Part shown: positions 26,005-34,524 of the stretch, in pieces
Numbering within the stretch: position 1 is the stretch's first letter
How the letters are laid out: each line of letters starts with the position of its first letter
DNA from: CAJXMH01 sp964001305
Lineage (GTDB): Bacteria; Bacteroidota; Bacteroidia; Flavobacteriales_E; Vicingaceae
Assembly (NCBI GenBank): GCA_964001305.1
Contig: CAXFAI010000042.1
Coordinates: 62,001 to 126,000 of the forward strand
Length of the DNA stretch: 64,000 nt
Reading direction: 5' to 3'
Notes under the pieces: generated by a model
Told to the model about the DNA's origin: nothing
Databases searched by the model: none
What the model saw: only the letters and a program-made list of their open reading frames with translations
Translations under genes and position numbers: made by a program

Positions 26005-26033
26005 GAGTGCTCGCCTTTGAAAGGCGAGCACTC
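26005..26033 (-). terminator. Perfect hairpin between the M28 peptidase and icmF
   Basis: Two perfectly complementary 14-base arms (GAGTGCTCGCCTTT / AAAGGCGAGCACTC) surround a single base. In practice this folds as about an 11-12 bp stem with a small loop. It lies 29 bases after the peptidase stop and probably terminates that gene, although no long T-run follows (GTTGTTTATAG). An operator function for the adjacent icmF promoter is an alternative. Confidence 0.65.
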
Positions 26034-26061
26034 TGATAAAAAATATTAATCTTTTCGAGTC

Positions 26062-27285
26062 CTAAAAAGTCACTTCATACTCTACAATCTCTTCTCCTCT
26101 TTTAGCTTTTACCATGGCTTTGTCGCCTTTCTTAAAGTTGCTTAAGGCTTTCATATAAGTTTGCATGCCATCTACCTTGTGCTCACCCATTTGAATAACA
26201 ATATCGCCTGCTTCAAAGCCTGCATTAGAAGCAGGTCTACCATCAGTAACCCCATCTAAACGCATGCCATCGCCTTGAAACATATAATCTGGCATAACGC
26301 CTAAAGTAACTGTAAAACGAGGTGTATCTTTCTTATCGGCTTTGGTTTCTTGGTGAATCAATTTACCATCTTCTTCGGTCGCTTCAATTAAGGCAAGTAC
26401 CATATTTTCAAGAATTGCAATACCTTCAAAATTTACTTTATCAGCATCGTCAGATGGTTTATGGTAATCTGAATGTTGTCCTGTAAAAAAGTGTAAAACT
26501 GGAATATTTACCAAGTAAAAAGAAGTATGATCCGATGGCCCAACTCCGGACTCTGAAGTAATTAATTTCAATTTCTCCGTATTGGCTTCTTCTATATTTT
26601 CCATCCAATTGGATGCTGTTCCCACACCATTAATAGCCAAACCTTTGTCTTTATCTAAACGACCAACCATATCAAAATTGATCATGTAGTTGACTTTTTC
26701 TAAGTCTATGGTTGGGTTTTTACTGTAGTAATTTGAGCCCCAAAGTCCTTTCTCTTCGCCTGAAAAAGCGATAAACAAATAGTTAAACTGCTTGTATTTC
26801 TTATCTGACAATTCATCAGCTAAAGCTAAGACTAATGCTACCCCGCTTGCATTATCGTCTGCCCCATTATGAATTTGTTGTTCTTTTCCTGCATAAAGCG
26901 AACCTTCTGCACCCATACCTAAATGATCGTAATGAGCACCCAACACAACGGTAAGTTCGGCACCATGATCTAAAAAAGCCACCACATTTTTTCCATTAAT
27001 TGGCTCTTGGGTTGTATCAGGGTTCTCGCTATGCGGATTTGCTTTTGGAGTTACCGAAAAGTCTTGAAAATAACCCTCTGTACCCATAGGCTTTAAACCC
27101 ATTTCTTTGAATTTCTTGGCAATGTACTTTGCTGCTTTATCCTCTCCTTCTGTTCCGGTTTCTCTTCCTTTCAGCTCATCGGCAGCTAAAAATTCTACCG
27201 CTTCTTTAATTGCTTTAATATCTTGTTTTTGAGCATTTGCATTTAAACAGAATGCCAATAGAAGTAAACTCCAAATAAATTTCAT
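26062..27285 (-). CDS. M28 family zinc aminopeptidase with PDZ domain
   Basis: A 407-residue exported peptidase; the start is the ATG at 27285, since the longer frame would begin inside the -7 element. A signal peptide (MKFIWSLLLLAFCLNANA) precedes the M28 metallopeptidase domain (~20-310). Zinc-site residues are in LGAHYDHLG (His), HNGADDNASGVAL (bridging Asp), AFSGEEKGLWGS (Glu pair), NFDMVGR (Asp) and GQHSDYHKPSDD (His). A PDZ domain closes the protein (~325-407, GMRLDGVTDGRPASNAGFEAGD). M28 enzymes of this type remove N-terminal residues from peptides in the periplasm or outside. The gene is divergent from the PD40 lipoprotein gene and ends in a hairpin. Confidence 0.92.
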   Translation of the reverse strand: MKFIWSLLLLAFCLNANAQKQDIKAIKEAVEFLAADELKGRETGTEGEDKAAKYIAKKFKEMGLKPMGTEGYFQDFSVTPKANPHSENPDTTQEPINGKNVVAFLDHGAELTVVLGAHYDHLGMGAEGSLYAGKEQQIHNGADDNASGVALVLALADELSDKKYKQFNYLFIAFSGEEKGLWGSNYYSKNPTIDLEKVNYMINFDMVGRLDKDKGLAINGVGTASNWMENIEEANTEKLKLITSESGVGPSDHTSFYLVNIPVLHFFTGQHSDYHKPSDDADKVNFEGIAILENMVLALIEATEEDGKLIHQETKADKKDTPRFTVTLGVMPDYMFQGDGMRLDGVTDGRPASNAGFEAGDIVIQMGEHKVDGMQTYMKALSNFKKGDKAMVKAKRGEEIVEYEVTF

Positions 27286-27300
27286 CTTGTAAATTTTCCG

Positions 27301-27308
27301 CAAAACTA
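27301..27308 (-). promoter_or_regulatory. -7 element of the M28 peptidase gene
   Basis: The minus-strand sequence TAGTTTTG matches TAnnTTTG, 15 bases before the ATG at 27285. A TTG lies 14 bases upstream of it. The diverging -7 element of the PD40 gene is only 31 bases away. Confidence 0.45.
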
Positions 27309-27339
27309 ATCAAAAGCTCTGCCAAGAATTATAAAAACC

Positions 27340-27347
27340 TAATTTTG
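27340..27347 (+). promoter_or_regulatory. -7 element of the PD40 lipoprotein gene
   Basis: TAATTTTG matches TAnnTTTG and sits 18 bases before the ATG at 27366. This supports that ATG over the longer TTG-initiated reading that would begin inside the element. Confidence 0.45.
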
Positions 27348-27365
27348 CGGCCAAATTTTTTGAGC

Positions 27366-28502
27366 ATGTATAGATTGATTTTAGTTGCATTTTTAGGAGT
27401 TATTTTAAGCAGTTGTGGTGACACCAAACAAACTGACAACCAAAAGGCAGAAAAGAAAGAAGATACCTATGGAACGGATGGCAGTTCTATGGCCACAAAG
27501 AAGGCAGGCATTTATAAAGAAGGTGAAACTAACTTTAAAACACTAACGCAATTGACAGATGGTGGTGATAATGCAGAAGCCTATTGGAGTTTTGATGACA
27601 GCAAATTGGTGATGCAAGTAACCAATCCAGAATGGGGATTAGAGTGCGATCAAATCTTTTATTTTGATTGGAAAGAAGATAACTTAATGGAAGATATGCC
27701 AAACTTGGTAAGTACTGGAAAAGGTAGAACCACTTGTTCATACTTTTTACCAGGTGATACCACCATCGTTTATGCTTCAACCCATTTGGTAGATAGCGTT
27801 TGCCCTCCAGTTCCTGAAAAAACAAATGGAAAATACGTATGGCCGATTTATGAAAGCTTTGACATTTTTGTAGCTGATTTAGAGGGAAATATTGTTGCAC
27901 AGCTTACGGACGAGCCAGGTTATGATGCGGAAGCAACAGTTTCACCTAAAGGTGATAAAATAGTATTTACCTCTATGCGAACTGGTGACTTGGAATTATT
28001 TACTTGCGATATAGACGGTAGTAATGTAAAGCAAATCACGAATGAATTAGGCTATGACGGTGGCGCTTTCTTTTCTCCAGATGGCAGCCAATTAATTTTC
28101 CGTTCTTCGAGACCAAAAACCGAAGAAGAAATAAAAGAATACAAAGGACTTTTAGCGGAAGGACTTGTTCAACCAACTGAAATGGAATTATATATCTGTA
28201 ATGCAGATGGAAGTGAATTACGTCAGTTGACTGATTTAGGAAATGCCAATTGGTGTCCGTTTTTCCACCCTTCTGGAAAGAAAGTCATTTTTGCTTCAAA
28301 CCACGAATCAGAAAGAGGATTTCCTTTTAATTTATACATGATTAACACCGATGGTACAGGCTTAACTCAAGTTACGCATGATGAAACTTTTGATGCTTTT
28401 CCTGTATTTTCTAATGACGGAAAGCACCTGGTATTTTCATCGAACCGAAACAATGGTGGAACTAGAGAAACTAACTTATTTGTAGCAGAATGGCAGGATT
28501 AA
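27366..28502 (+). CDS. PD40/TolB-like beta-propeller lipoprotein
   Basis: A 378-residue protein with a lipoprotein signal (MYRLILVAFLGVILSSCGD, lipobox LSSC). A charged linker is followed by a beta-propeller built of WD40-like PD40 repeats. The repeat marks are visible several times: DAEATVSPKGDKIVFTSMR, DGGAFFSPDGSQLIFRSSR, NWCPFFHPSGKKVIFASN and DAFPVFSNDGKHLVFSSNR. Such periplasm-facing or surface propellers usually act in protein-protein contacts, as in TolB. The partner is unknown here, and no peptidase domain is attached. The start ATG at 27366 is chosen from the promoter position and signal peptide. It is convergent with the Asp/Ser/Tyr-rich protein gene, with a shared terminator. Confidence 0.85.
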   Translation: MYRLILVAFLGVILSSCGDTKQTDNQKAEKKEDTYGTDGSSMATKKAGIYKEGETNFKTLTQLTDGGDNAEAYWSFDDSKLVMQVTNPEWGLECDQIFYFDWKEDNLMEDMPNLVSTGKGRTTCSYFLPGDTTIVYASTHLVDSVCPPVPEKTNGKYVWPIYESFDIFVADLEGNIVAQLTDEPGYDAEATVSPKGDKIVFTSMRTGDLELFTCDIDGSNVKQITNELGYDGGAFFSPDGSQLIFRSSRPKTEEEIKEYKGLLAEGLVQPTEMELYICNADGSELRQLTDLGNANWCPFFHPSGKKVIFASNHESERGFPFNLYMINTDGTGLTQVTHDETFDAFPVFSNDGKHLVFSSNRNNGGTRETNLFVAEWQD

Positions 28503-28520
28503 TTAAAATCCTGTCTTTTT
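28494..28520. terminator. Terminator overlapping two convergent stop codons
   Basis: CAGGATT / AATCCTG with a 6-base loop, followed by TCTTTTT. The plus-strand TAA at 28500-28502 and the minus-strand TAA ending at 28503 both lie inside the hairpin, so it serves the PD40 gene and possibly its neighbour. Confidence 0.65.
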
Positions 28521-29210
28521 AGATTTTTCATGTTCAATTAGAACACCAACACAACCCATTTCTCTGATTTTTAATTTACCCATAGCTGCTTGACCGGGAA
28601 TAGTAATTTCAAGAACCAAACTCATGGTTCCATCTGCCGTAAACTCAATTGAGTTCGCATAGGCGTTATCTGCATTGTCATATAACAATTGCTTAACAAT
28701 CTTAAACTTGGGTTGATTCGTCTCTGTATTCGATTCTTCGGAATAACTATCATCGCTATAGTCGTCTGAGTATGCATCTGAATAAGAATCATCATATGAA
28801 TCGTCATAATCTGAATAGGTAGACTCTTCACTATATTCATCATATGAATCATCGCTATACGATTGTTCATCATCCTGATTTTGCTCTTCTTGATACTCTT
28901 CTTCTGCGTATTCTTCCTCTTTAATTAGAACTCGTTCTTTCTCATAAATCTTCAATTGAACTTCTGTACCTAGAAGTTCATCGGCACATATAGAAATTCG
29001 ATAATCAAGTCCATTGTAGGCTACTAAATGAAACTCAGAAGTTTGACCTTTAGCCATGACAGCACTTTTCGACTGAGAGTCATATTTCATACTCACTCCT
29101 TCCTCAACACCACAATTCTTTCGATGAAAGTAATTGCATTCGGTTTGCGCCTTTAAGGTGAAAGAAAGAATAGAAATTAGGAGTAGAAGTGAGAGTCTAG
29201 TAATTTTCAT
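28503..29210 (-). CDS. Secreted protein with Asp/Ser/Tyr/Glu low-complexity region
   Basis: A 235-residue protein of unknown function. It has a signal peptide (MKITRLSLLLLISILSFTLKA). A small folded part with two cysteines (TECNYFHRKNCGV) and a beta-like section (SEFHLVAYNGLDYRISICAD) come next. A roughly 65-residue acidic low-complexity region follows (about 98-160), built of SYSDD/DSYDE/YSEES-type repeats. The C-terminal beta part contains MSLVLEITIPG and a lone Cys (EMGCVGVLI). The N- and C-terminal halves look like one beta-sandwich interrupted by the insert. It precedes no obvious partner, although the lipoprotein gene upstream (29220) is 9 bp away and likely in the same operon. Confidence 0.75.
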   Translation of the reverse strand: MKITRLSLLLLISILSFTLKAQTECNYFHRKNCGVEEGVSMKYDSQSKSAVMAKGQTSEFHLVAYNGLDYRISICADELLGTEVQLKIYEKERVLIKEEEYAEEEYQEEQNQDDEQSYSDDSYDEYSEESTYSDYDDSYDDSYSDAYSDDYSDDSYSEESNTETNQPKFKIVKQLLYDNADNAYANSIEFTADGTMSLVLEITIPGQAAMGKLKIREMGCVGVLIEHEKSKKTGF

Positions 29211-29219
29211 TATATCTGT

Positions 29220-30125
29220 TTAAGCTGATTGTCCTGTAATAGTTGCTCTTAAATTATTAATTGCCATTTTTAATGCAGCAAACTGCTCTTTGGTAATCAA
29301 AATTCGCTTGTCACCTCCAAAAACCATTTTTTTGCTGTCTTTTGCTTGTGTTGCTTTCACTGCCTTTTCTTCTTTCAAACTCGCAAAAACACTTCTAATT
29401 TCTTGAGAATTTGCAATGGCTTCTTTTACTCCTGCGAAAGACTCATTCTTTTTTAAATAGGTATATAGGTTTCCAAAAGTCACTTTTTGGTCAGCAATTC
29501 GTTGAGTTGTTTCTTCATTCTCATCGTATCCATTAATCGCATTTAAAGTAATATACATACTCTCAACCCATCCGCCTAAGGACATTAAGGCTAATTTTCC
29601 TTGCATTTCATTACGCTCCATAAATTCAACGGCTTGATAATAGGATTGACCTGCAATGATGGTTAATGAATCTTTGTCCTCAAGATGCGCTTGAACTTCT
29701 TGCAGCATTTCATCATTCATCATCTCTTCAATGTTCAAATCTGAACCAATCTTCTTCACTACGGTGTAAAGCTCTAAAGTAGTTTCAATATCCTGATATG
29801 CTGCAGCATAAGCTAAATCAGCCGTATACACACCAAAATTTAATGCTTTAGAAGTTGGATCAGTGTAATTGCTTTCGTTTGCAGCAGAATTCGTCAAGCT
29901 TTTTGCATAGTCTACACCATTATCATTAATAAAACCAAACATTTGTTCAGGCGATGGAATCGGAAAATAGGCTTTGTTCAAACTTTTCTTTAATGGCGCT
30001 TCTGCTTCAGTTTTCAGCTTTTCAGATTCGGTTTCATCTAAATTTGCTTTTTTTCTATTTTGGTTTGGTTCTGTACAAGAGATAATAAATAAAGAAACCA
30101 TCAAAATAAACGCTACATTCTTCAT
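29220..30125 (-). CDS. Conserved lipoprotein of unknown function
   Basis: A 301-residue predicted lipoprotein with lipobox FIISC (Cys-17), followed by a charged linker and an all-helical mature domain. Motifs include FPIPSPEQMFGFINDNGVDY, ALNFGVYTADLAYAAAYQ, a long amphipathic stretch LYTVVKKIGSDLNIEEMM, and GGWVESMYITLNAINGYDE. The pattern is familiar from uncharacterised Bacteroidota proteins, but I cannot name a family. It is the first gene of a two-gene minus-strand unit with the Asp/Ser/Tyr-rich secreted protein. Localisation would be the inner leaflet of the outer membrane or the periplasm. Confidence 0.75.
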   Translation of the reverse strand: MKNVAFILMVSLFIISCTEPNQNRKKANLDETESEKLKTEAEAPLKKSLNKAYFPIPSPEQMFGFINDNGVDYAKSLTNSAANESNYTDPTSKALNFGVYTADLAYAAAYQDIETTLELYTVVKKIGSDLNIEEMMNDEMLQEVQAHLEDKDSLTIIAGQSYYQAVEFMERNEMQGKLALMSLGGWVESMYITLNAINGYDENEETTQRIADQKVTFGNLYTYLKKNESFAGVKEAIANSQEIRSVFASLKEEKAVKATQAKDSKKMVFGGDKRILITKEQFAALKMAINNLRATITGQSA

Positions 30126-30179
30126 GCTGTGGATTTTGCCCCTAAATTAGTAAAGAAGGTTGAAACTCAAACTGTTTTT

Positions 30180-31643
30180 TTAACCCACTTGTGTTTTTCT
30201 AGAAAAGATTGGCAAAAGATGAAGTCCCATAAAAGTTATGGCTCCATTAATCAGTAAAATCTCAAAACCAAACTCATACCCATTGAAGAGCGCTTTCGAA
30301 TTTACATGAATCAAATACGTAAAAACAGGAGAAGCAATACAAACAATTGGAACTAGCTTATCTACCGTTTTTTTAGTTGAAACTAAGCCAAAAGTAAATA
30401 GACCTAACAAAGGACCATAGGTATATGCAGCAGCAGTAAACAGTTCACTTATTACACTCTCATCGTTTAAAAAACTAAATAGTATAATGACCGAAAACAA
30501 AATAAAGGACATTAGAATATGCACTTTAATTCTACTAGATTTTTTATGCTCTTGCTCTATATTCTCAATATTTAAAATATCAATACAAACCGAAGTAGTA
30601 AGAGCCGTCAAAGCAGAATCTGCTGAAGAATAAGCAGCAGCTATCAGTCCAAGAATAAATAGTATGGCAACCGTAAAACCTAGTTCTCCACCTAAAGCAA
30701 TTGAGGGTAATAATTCATCTCCTTTTGTTGGAATTTCCATACCTATTTGTGCTGCATATTGATAAAGCAATACTCCTAAGCTTAAAAATAGCAGGTTAAC
30801 GAAAACTAAAACGAGGCTAAATGAAAACATATTCCATTGGGCTTCTTTCAAACTTTTGCAACTTAGATTTTTCTGCATCATATCTTGATCCAGGCCTGTC
30901 ATAACTATGGTGATAAAAGCCCCACTAATAAATTGTTTCCAAAAAAAACGCTTATCTCTCCAATCTTCAAAAAAGAAGGTTTTTGAAAACTCACTATCAC
31001 TAATCGAAGAAGCTATTCCTGAAAGGTCTAAATTCAAGGCTGAACCAATCTTCCAAATGGTAATACCAACAGCTAGCAACATAAATAAGGTTTGCAAGCT
31101 ATCAGTCCACACTATGGTTTTTATTCCCCCTTTAAAGGTATAAATCCATATCAATAAAATAGTAATGGCTACGGTTAAAAAGTATGGTACTCCCCATGCG
31201 TCAAACACAGCCATCTGAAGCACATTAGCCACCAAGAAAAGTCGAAAGGCAGCGCCGATTGTTCGTGACAAAATGAAGTAAAACGCCCCAGTTTTATAGG
31301 TATATTTTCCATACCTATTTTTAAGATAAGTATAAATGGAAGTAAGGTTAAGCTTGTAATATAAGGGCAGTAAAACCAAACCTATAACTAAGTAACCTAA
31401 CAAATAGCCAAGTACCATTTGTAAGTAAGAAAACTGTGTTGCTTCAACCCAACCTGGCACAGAAATGAAAGTTACTCCCGACAAAGAAGTGCCTATCATT
31501 CCAAAAGCGACTAAATACCAAGGAGAATTTTTATTCCCAATAAAAAAGCTTTGATTGTTTGCCCCTTTTGAAGTCAGGAAACTTATCAATAGCAAAACAC
31601 CAAAGTAAATTGCAATAATTATAACAACTGTTGTTGGAGACAT
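30180..31643 (-). CDS. Sodium:solute symporter (SSS family)
   Basis: A 487-residue inner-membrane transporter with about 13 helices. The family signature appears early (SFFIGNKNSPWYLVAFGMIGTS then GVTFISVPGW). It also appears in the later motif FILGLIAAAYSSADSALTALTT, which holds the conserved small residues of the sodium site. The conserved WTDSLQTLFMLLAVG segment is present too. Family members import sugars, amino acids, nucleosides or sialic acid with sodium. The substrate is not identifiable from sequence alone. It is monocistronic and divergent from recR. Confidence 0.92.
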   Translation of the reverse strand: MSPTTVVIIIAIYFGVLLLISFLTSKGANNQSFFIGNKNSPWYLVAFGMIGTSLSGVTFISVPGWVEATQFSYLQMVLGYLLGYLVIGLVLLPLYYKLNLTSIYTYLKNRYGKYTYKTGAFYFILSRTIGAAFRLFLVANVLQMAVFDAWGVPYFLTVAITILLIWIYTFKGGIKTIVWTDSLQTLFMLLAVGITIWKIGSALNLDLSGIASSISDSEFSKTFFFEDWRDKRFFWKQFISGAFITIVMTGLDQDMMQKNLSCKSLKEAQWNMFSFSLVLVFVNLLFLSLGVLLYQYAAQIGMEIPTKGDELLPSIALGGELGFTVAILFILGLIAAAYSSADSALTALTTSVCIDILNIENIEQEHKKSSRIKVHILMSFILFSVIILFSFLNDESVISELFTAAAYTYGPLLGLFTFGLVSTKKTVDKLVPIVCIASPVFTYLIHVNSKALFNGYEFGFEILLINGAITFMGLHLLPIFSRKTQVG

Positions 31644-31709
31644 AGGCTAAAAACTGCTGCGAAATACGGAAAAAAGGTCCATTATATAAACTAAAAGTAA
31701 TACGAACAC

Positions 31710-31737
31710 TTGATTGTGTTTTATCATCGTAATTTTG
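31710..31737 (+). promoter_or_regulatory. Promoter of recR
   Basis: TTG at 31710-31712, 17 bases, then TAATTTTG at 31730-31737, a good match to the Bacteroidota -33/-7 pattern. The ATG at 31744 follows only 6 bases later, so the transcript is leaderless or nearly so. The longer ORF reading from 31714 would place this promoter inside the coding region. Confidence 0.6.
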
Positions 31738-31743
31738 TGCGCT

Positions 31744-32370
31744 ATGTCATTAGAACAGTATTCTTCAAAACTATTAGCTGATGCCGTTGAGCAGTTTGCT
31801 AGTTTGCCAGGTGTTGGTAAACGAACTGCAATGAGACTTGCCTTATTTCTATTGAAAAAAGAAAAAGAAGAAATTGAACGCTTTGGTCAAGCATTTATAG
31901 ACCTCAGAAACAAAGTACAATACTGTGAAAAATGTTACAATATTTCAGATGATCAAATTTGTCACATTTGCAACAACCCTAGTCGAGATGAGAGTACACT
32001 TTGTGTAGTTGAAGACGTAAGAGATGTGATTGCCATTGAAAACACTGGACAATACAGAGGAACTTATCATGTTTTAGGTGGAATAATTTCACCCATGGAC
32101 GGAATTGGCCCTGCGGATTTAAATATTGAAGCATTAGTAAAACGAGTTTCTGAAGGCTCTGTAAAAGAAATTATTATGGCAACAAGTACCACTATGGAAG
32201 GAGAGACTACAAACTTCTATTTATACAAAAAGCTCAAACCATTTGATTTAAAAGTTTCTGCAATAGCAAGAGGAATTTCAGTTGGCGATGAGCTGGAATA
32301 TGCCGATGAATTAACCCTTGGTCGCTCTCTAATAAACCGAGTTCCGTATGAATCAACATTGGCAGGCTAA
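31744..32370 (+). CDS. recR: Recombination mediator protein RecR
   Basis: A 208-residue protein of recombinational gap repair that works with RecO/RecF to load RecA. All parts are present: an N-terminal helix-hairpin-helix (LPGVGKRTAMRLALFLL), a Cys4 zinc finger (YCEKCYNISDDQICHIC), and a TOPRIM domain beginning CVVEDVRDVIAIE with the GGIISPMDGIGP loop. The length is typical once the start is placed at the ATG at 31744, which the promoter supports. The following GT2 gene begins 3 bp after the stop, so the pair is likely co-transcribed. Confidence 0.97.
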   Translation: MSLEQYSSKLLADAVEQFASLPGVGKRTAMRLALFLLKKEKEEIERFGQAFIDLRNKVQYCEKCYNISDDQICHICNNPSRDESTLCVVEDVRDVIAIENTGQYRGTYHVLGGIISPMDGIGPADLNIEALVKRVSEGSVKEIIMATSTTMEGETTNFYLYKKLKPFDLKVSAIARGISVGDELEYADELTLGRSLINRVPYESTLAG

Positions 32371-32373
32371 TTC

Positions 32374-34332
32374 ATGGAGTTAAGTATTGTTATAGTCAAT
32401 TACAACGTGCAGTATTTTCTAGAAAACTGTTTAAATGCTGTATTTAAAGCTTCTAAAAATTTGGATTTAGAAGTATTTGTAGTTGATAACAATTCAGTTG
32501 ATGGCTCTATTAAAATGATTGAGGAAAAGTTTCCTGAAGTTAAGTTAATTGCCAATAAAGAAAATTTAGGTTTTTCAAAAGCCAACAATCAAGCCATTAA
32601 GCAAGCAAAAGGAGAATTTGTCCTTTTATTAAATCCGGACACAGTTGTAGAAGAAGATACTTTTAAAATTTGCTTGGACTTTTTTAAAAAGCATGATGAT
32701 GCAGGTGGTTTGGGTGTAAAAATGCTAGATGGAAAAGGAGCATTTTTACCTGAATCAAAAAGAGGCCTCCCTACCCCCAAGGTAGCTTTTTACAAAATCT
32801 TTGGTCTTTCTCATTTATTCCCCAAATCAAAAAACTTTGGTCAATATCATCTTGGCCACTTATCTGCTGATAAGAACCATGAAATTGAAATTTTGAGTGG
32901 TGCTTTTATGATGATAAGAAAGAAAGTTTTAGACAAAATTGGCTTACTGGATGAAAGCTTCTTTATGTATGGTGAAGACATTGACCTTTCTTATCGAATC
33001 ACAAAAGCCAATTACAAGAATTACTATTTAGCCGATACTTCAATCATTCATTACAAGGGAGAAAGCACTAAAAAAAGTAGCATTAACTATGTTTTTGTGT
33101 TTTATAGGGCTATGGCCATTTTCGCCAAAAAGCATTTCTCAAACAAGAATGCAAAACTCTTTTCAAGCTTAATCAACTTAGCTATCTACTTAAGAGCAAG
33201 CTTTGCTTTGTTCACCCGAACCATTAAGCAGATTGTCTTACCATTATTAGATGCCGGATTCCTTTTGATCGGAATTTATTGGTTTATGAATTATTACGAA
33301 GCCAATGTAAAAAAGGCTGCTGGTGAATACTATCCTGAAGCTGTAGATGATTTTGGCATTCCAATTATGGTAGGCATCTATATATTGGTGTTTTTGTTAA
33401 ATGGTGTTTATGCTTTGCCTACCAAATTCAGAAACATCATTCAAGGCGCATTCTCGGGTTCATTAGTAGTTTTAATTACCTATTCACTTTTAGATGAAGA
33501 GTATCGATTTTCAAGAGCTGTTGTTTTGTTTAGCGTATTATGGACTTTGTTTATCATTCCAGCATACAGACTTTTACTGAGTGCGCTAAAACTCAATATT
33601 ATTGAGCGCAACCTTGAAAACCGCATTGCAATTGTTGGAAAAGCAGATGAATTGAAAAGAATTGATTCCTTAATCAAAAACACCATTCTCCAACCTCAAC
33701 TCATTTGCTATATCAGTTCTGATAATCAAGAAGAAACTAACTTTAATTATACTGGAAAGCTATATCAACTTGAAGATATAATTGATATCTACAATTTAAA
33801 TGAAGTGATTTTTTGTTCAAAGGATGTAAGTTCTGAGGAAATCATAAAACAAATGGCTGCATTAAGTCAAAAAGACGTAGATTTTAAGATTGCCCCACCT
33901 GAAAGCCTCTATATCATTGGAAGCAATTCAAAACAACATGCGGGTGAGTATTATGTAATCAGCTCTGATGCAATTCTAAAACCAATCAATCAACGCAACA
34001 AACGTTTACTCGACATTTCACTTGCCATCTTATTGACATTACTATCTCCAATTTTGGTTTGGTTTAACCCAAGTTTTAAACTTTACTTTAAAAATTTATT
34101 TCTCATACTTAGCGGCAAACTATCATTCGTAGGTTTTAGTCGTGTTAGTAATTTAAAAGATCATCAACTCAGGTTAAAAAGAGGAATTCTAACTCCTTCT
34201 GATCAGTTTAAAGGAATTCAATTAGATGATAAAAGTCAAGAACAACTTAATTTTGAATATAGCAGGGAATACAATTTAGGTAAGGATTTAGAGATTATTT
34301 TTAAAAACCTAACCAAGCTTGGGAATAGTTAA
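32374..34332 (+). CDS. GT2 glycosyltransferase fused to degenerate phosphoglycosyltransferase
   Basis: 652 residues with an unusual layout. Residues ~1-250 are a complete rhamnosyltransferase-like GT2 (SIVIVNYNVQYFLENCL, VDNNSVDGS, LNPDTVVE, GAFMMIRKKVLDKIGLLDE, EDIDLSYRI). Four membrane helices follow (~290-403). Next is a Rossmann-like domain (NRIAIVGKADELKRID, ~415-520), as in WbaP/CpsE-type polyprenyl phosphate glycosyl-1-phosphate transferases. From 542 the sequence resembles the transferase domain (NKRLLDISLAILLTLLSP) but jumps directly to LSGKLSFVGFSR and the closing GILTPSD and DLEIIFKNL. The central segment that should hold the catalytic Asp-Glu pair is missing. The GT2 is probably active while the second half is a membrane scaffold. 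It is adjacent to recR. Confidence 0.82.
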   Translation: MELSIVIVNYNVQYFLENCLNAVFKASKNLDLEVFVVDNNSVDGSIKMIEEKFPEVKLIANKENLGFSKANNQAIKQAKGEFVLLLNPDTVVEEDTFKICLDFFKKHDDAGGLGVKMLDGKGAFLPESKRGLPTPKVAFYKIFGLSHLFPKSKNFGQYHLGHLSADKNHEIEILSGAFMMIRKKVLDKIGLLDESFFMYGEDIDLSYRITKANYKNYYLADTSIIHYKGESTKKSSINYVFVFYRAMAIFAKKHFSNKNAKLFSSLINLAIYLRASFALFTRTIKQIVLPLLDAGFLLIGIYWFMNYYEANVKKAAGEYYPEAVDDFGIPIMVGIYILVFLLNGVYALPTKFRNIIQGAFSGSLVVLITYSLLDEEYRFSRAVVLFSVLWTLFIIPAYRLLLSALKLNIIERNLENRIAIVGKADELKRIDSLIKNTILQPQLICYISSDNQEETNFNYTGKLYQLEDIIDIYNLNEVIFCSKDVSSEEIIKQMAALSQKDVDFKIAPPESLYIIGSNSKQHAGEYYVISSDAILKPINQRNKRLLDISLAILLTLLSPILVWFNPSFKLYFKNLFLILSGKLSFVGFSRVSNLKDHQLRLKRGILTPSDQFKGIQLDDKSQEQLNFEYSREYNLGKDLEIIFKNLTKLGNS

Positions 34333-34492
34333 TTCACTTACTCCAAATTTAACCGAATTGATTTACGTTTAAAAATTAAAAGTTAACAGCTAATTAAGCT
34401 TACTATTAATCCAATTTATTAGCCTAAAAAAGTTAATTAAATAGATTCCTTTCCTTGGTTTTCACCACCTCTTCAGTTGATTCAAATTTGGT

Positions 34493-34500
34493 TAATTTTG
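34493..34500 (+). promoter_or_regulatory. Probable -7 element for the E2 gene
   Basis: TAATTTTG matches TAnnTTTG, 24 bases before the ATG at 34525. No good -33 TTG is seen at the normal distance. The 192-bp gap before the gene shows no other clear element. Confidence 0.35.
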
Positions 34501-34524
34501 CCATAAATTTTTTAGGACAAACAG

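Noticed and set aside
28622..28873. Met/Ile-rich 83-codon frame inside the 28503-29210 gene
   Set aside because: It is a different reading of the repetitive Asp/Ser/Tyr coding region, so its low-complexity product is a shadow.
34333..34524. Possible RNA gene in the 192-bp gap before the E2 gene
   Set aside because: No tRNA-like or other recognisable fold could be seen; only a -7-like element near the gene was found.
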